Shown here in pieces: positions 63,134 to 64,000 of a stretch of 64,000 bases of DNA (within the stretch, counting starts at the first letter, position 1; each line of letters begins with the position of its first letter). Position numbers and translations under genes: made by a program. The notes under the pieces are model-generated. The model was not told the origin of the DNA. It saw nothing but the letters and a program-made list of their open reading frames with translations, and did not search any database. The stretch covers positions 1-64,000 of the forward strand of contig JANXUF010000078.1 of the NCBI GenBank assembly GCA_025356335.1, given 5' to 3'. The DNA comes from Actinomycetes bacterium. Its GTDB lineage: Bacteria; Actinomycetota; Acidimicrobiia; Acidimicrobiales; Ilumatobacteraceae.

Positions 63134-64000
63134 GACGACCATCAGCGGTATTACTGGCCGCCTTCACGATCATCGTCGCCGGTTGCGGCGGTTCCTCGAA
63201 GACGACGAATGCGCCAACCGGCACCGTCGTCAAGGGCGATGGCGGCAACTGCACGAAGATCGAAATGGCGGTCAGTTCAGAGAAGATCGCGCTGATGACA
63301 ACGCTGGCGAACGACTTCAACGGCACCAAGCAGCACGTCGACGGCACGTGCGTCTTCGTCGATCCCTACACCGTGTCCTCAGGAGCGGCAGCCGACCTGA
63401 TCGTCAGAGGGTGGCCGGATTCCGACACCGCATCGCCGAAGCCCGTCGTCTGGTCTCCGGCCGCGAGCGGCTGGGGAGCGATCGTCGATCAGCGCTCCGG
63501 CAAGACCATCGCGCCAGCGAGCCCAGCGATCATGCTCACGCCACTCGTGATCGCCATGCCGAAGCCGATGGCCGACGCACTCGGCTATCCCGCAAAGCCG
63601 ATCGGGTTCGCCGATATCGCCAAGCTGGCGAACGACCCGCAGGGCTGGGCTGCGTACGGGCACCCAGAGTGGGGCCCGTTCCGCCTCGGCAAGACGAACC
63701 CGAACTTCTCCACCAGCGGCCTGAACTTCACGCTTGCCGAGTACTACGCAGCGACCGGCAAGAAGACCGGTCTCAGTGTCGAGGACCTCGCGAAGCCTGA
63801 CGTGCAGCGGTTCACCAGTTCCGTCGAATCGGCAGTCGTCCACTACGGCGATATCACGATGACGTTCATGAACAACTGGTACCGAGCCGATGCCCGCGGC
63901 ACGGCGTTGACCTATGCGTCGGCTGTCGCCGTCGAAGAGAAATCGGTCATCGACTACAACACCGGCAACCCCGACGGCATCCTGTCGCCCGGTGAGACCC
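63130..64000 (+). CDS. substrate-binding-like lipoprotein, N-terminal part (cut by the window end)
   Basis: ATG 63130 overlaps the previous stop (ATGA). A lipoprotein signal (PSAVLLAAFTIIVAGCGG, Cys near 19) leads into a binding-protein fold: KIEMAVSSEKIALMTTLAND FNGTKQHVDGTCVFVDPYTV, WPDSDTASPKPVVWSPAASG WGAIVDQ, LTPLVIAMPKPMADALGYPA and GLNFTLAEYYAATGKKTGL. The frame is open to base 64000. Proteins of this start often end in a VWA domain, which would lie outside the window. Confidence 0.8.
   Translation, partial: MRRPSAVLLAAFTIIVAGCGGSSKTTNAPTGTVVKGDGGNCTKIEMAVSSEKIALMTTLANDFNGTKQHVDGTCVFVDPYTVSSGAAADLIVRGWPDSDTASPKPVVWSPAASGWGAIVDQRSGKTIAPASPAIMLTPLVIAMPKPMADALGYPAKPIGFADIAKLANDPQGWAAYGHPEWGPFRLGKTNPNFSTSGLNFTLAEYYAATGKKTGLSVEDLAKPDVQRFTSSVESAVVHYGDITMTFMNNWYRADARGTALTYASAVAVEEKSVIDYNTGNPDGILSPGET

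Overview
The window is GC-rich chromosomal DNA from an actinobacterium. It carries a mycothione reductase, a wax ester/diacylglycerol acyltransferase, a DtxR/IdeR-type iron box ahead of efeUOB, many GTG starts and mostly overlapping operons. The gene mix and several small conserved proteins would fit the class Acidimicrobiia, but that placement is inference. The window splits at the tRNA-Gly gene at 22.6 kb: accessory, partly decayed DNA on the left, dense housekeeping genes on the right.

Left part (1-22.7 kb). After the end of an EamA-type transporter gene (2-592) lies a stack of integrated elements that all used the 3' end of one tRNA-Gly(GCC) gene. The 3' end of the tRNA is present three times: inside the intact tRNA (22611-22657), at 10476-10520 and at 8494-8540. 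The copy nearest the tRNA, element B (10476-22657, about 12.2 kb), looks intact. It has a tyrosine integrase, a DUF3800-like protein, a divergent pair of an OLD-type ATPase/TOPRIM nuclease and an HNH protein, a small winged-helix-like protein, a membrane protein of unknown function, a MobF relaxase-helicase and an excisionase. It also has an 850-bp non-coding stretch that is conserved in the second copy. Element A (left end undefined, right end 8540) is a decayed sister of B. It keeps a frameshifted copy of the DUF3800-like gene, an excisionase-relaxase chimera made by a deletion between two CTCGAG hexamers, and the same non-coding stretch and att site. Its cargo differs: a lipoprotein, broken nucleotidyltransferase and phosphotransferase genes, and an AAA_14/DUF4143 ATPase. 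Between A and B sits a 2-kb remnant (element C) with a HigB/HigA-like toxin-antitoxin pair and a deleted integrase.

Right part (22.7-64 kb). Methionine synthesis (metX and a metY/metB-type gene) lies behind a SAM riboswitch. Then come a peptidoglycan amidase, a DUF2127 membrane protein, a SET-domain protein, mycothione reductase and a saccharopine-dehydrogenase-like protein, with palindromic operator-like sites in the two divergent gaps. SURF1, the efeUOB iron uptake operon, an MBL hydrolase, WS/DGAT and a GMC oxidoreductase follow.

The main operon is purSL-purQ-purC-purE-purF-purDM-purN-guaB (43.3-54.7 kb). All junctions up to purN overlap. PurS-like domains are fused to PurL, PurD is fused to PurM, PurN follows directly, and PurE resembles the class II (metazoan-type) enzyme with no purK beside it. 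Several proteins here carry short in-frame tandem repeats in linkers or tails. The end of the window holds two paralogous alanine-rich coiled-coil membrane proteins, a MoxR/CoxE-type ATPase and VWA pair, a CbbX/SpoVK-type ATPase, and two overlapping genes for substrate-binding-like exported proteins, the last cut by the window edge.
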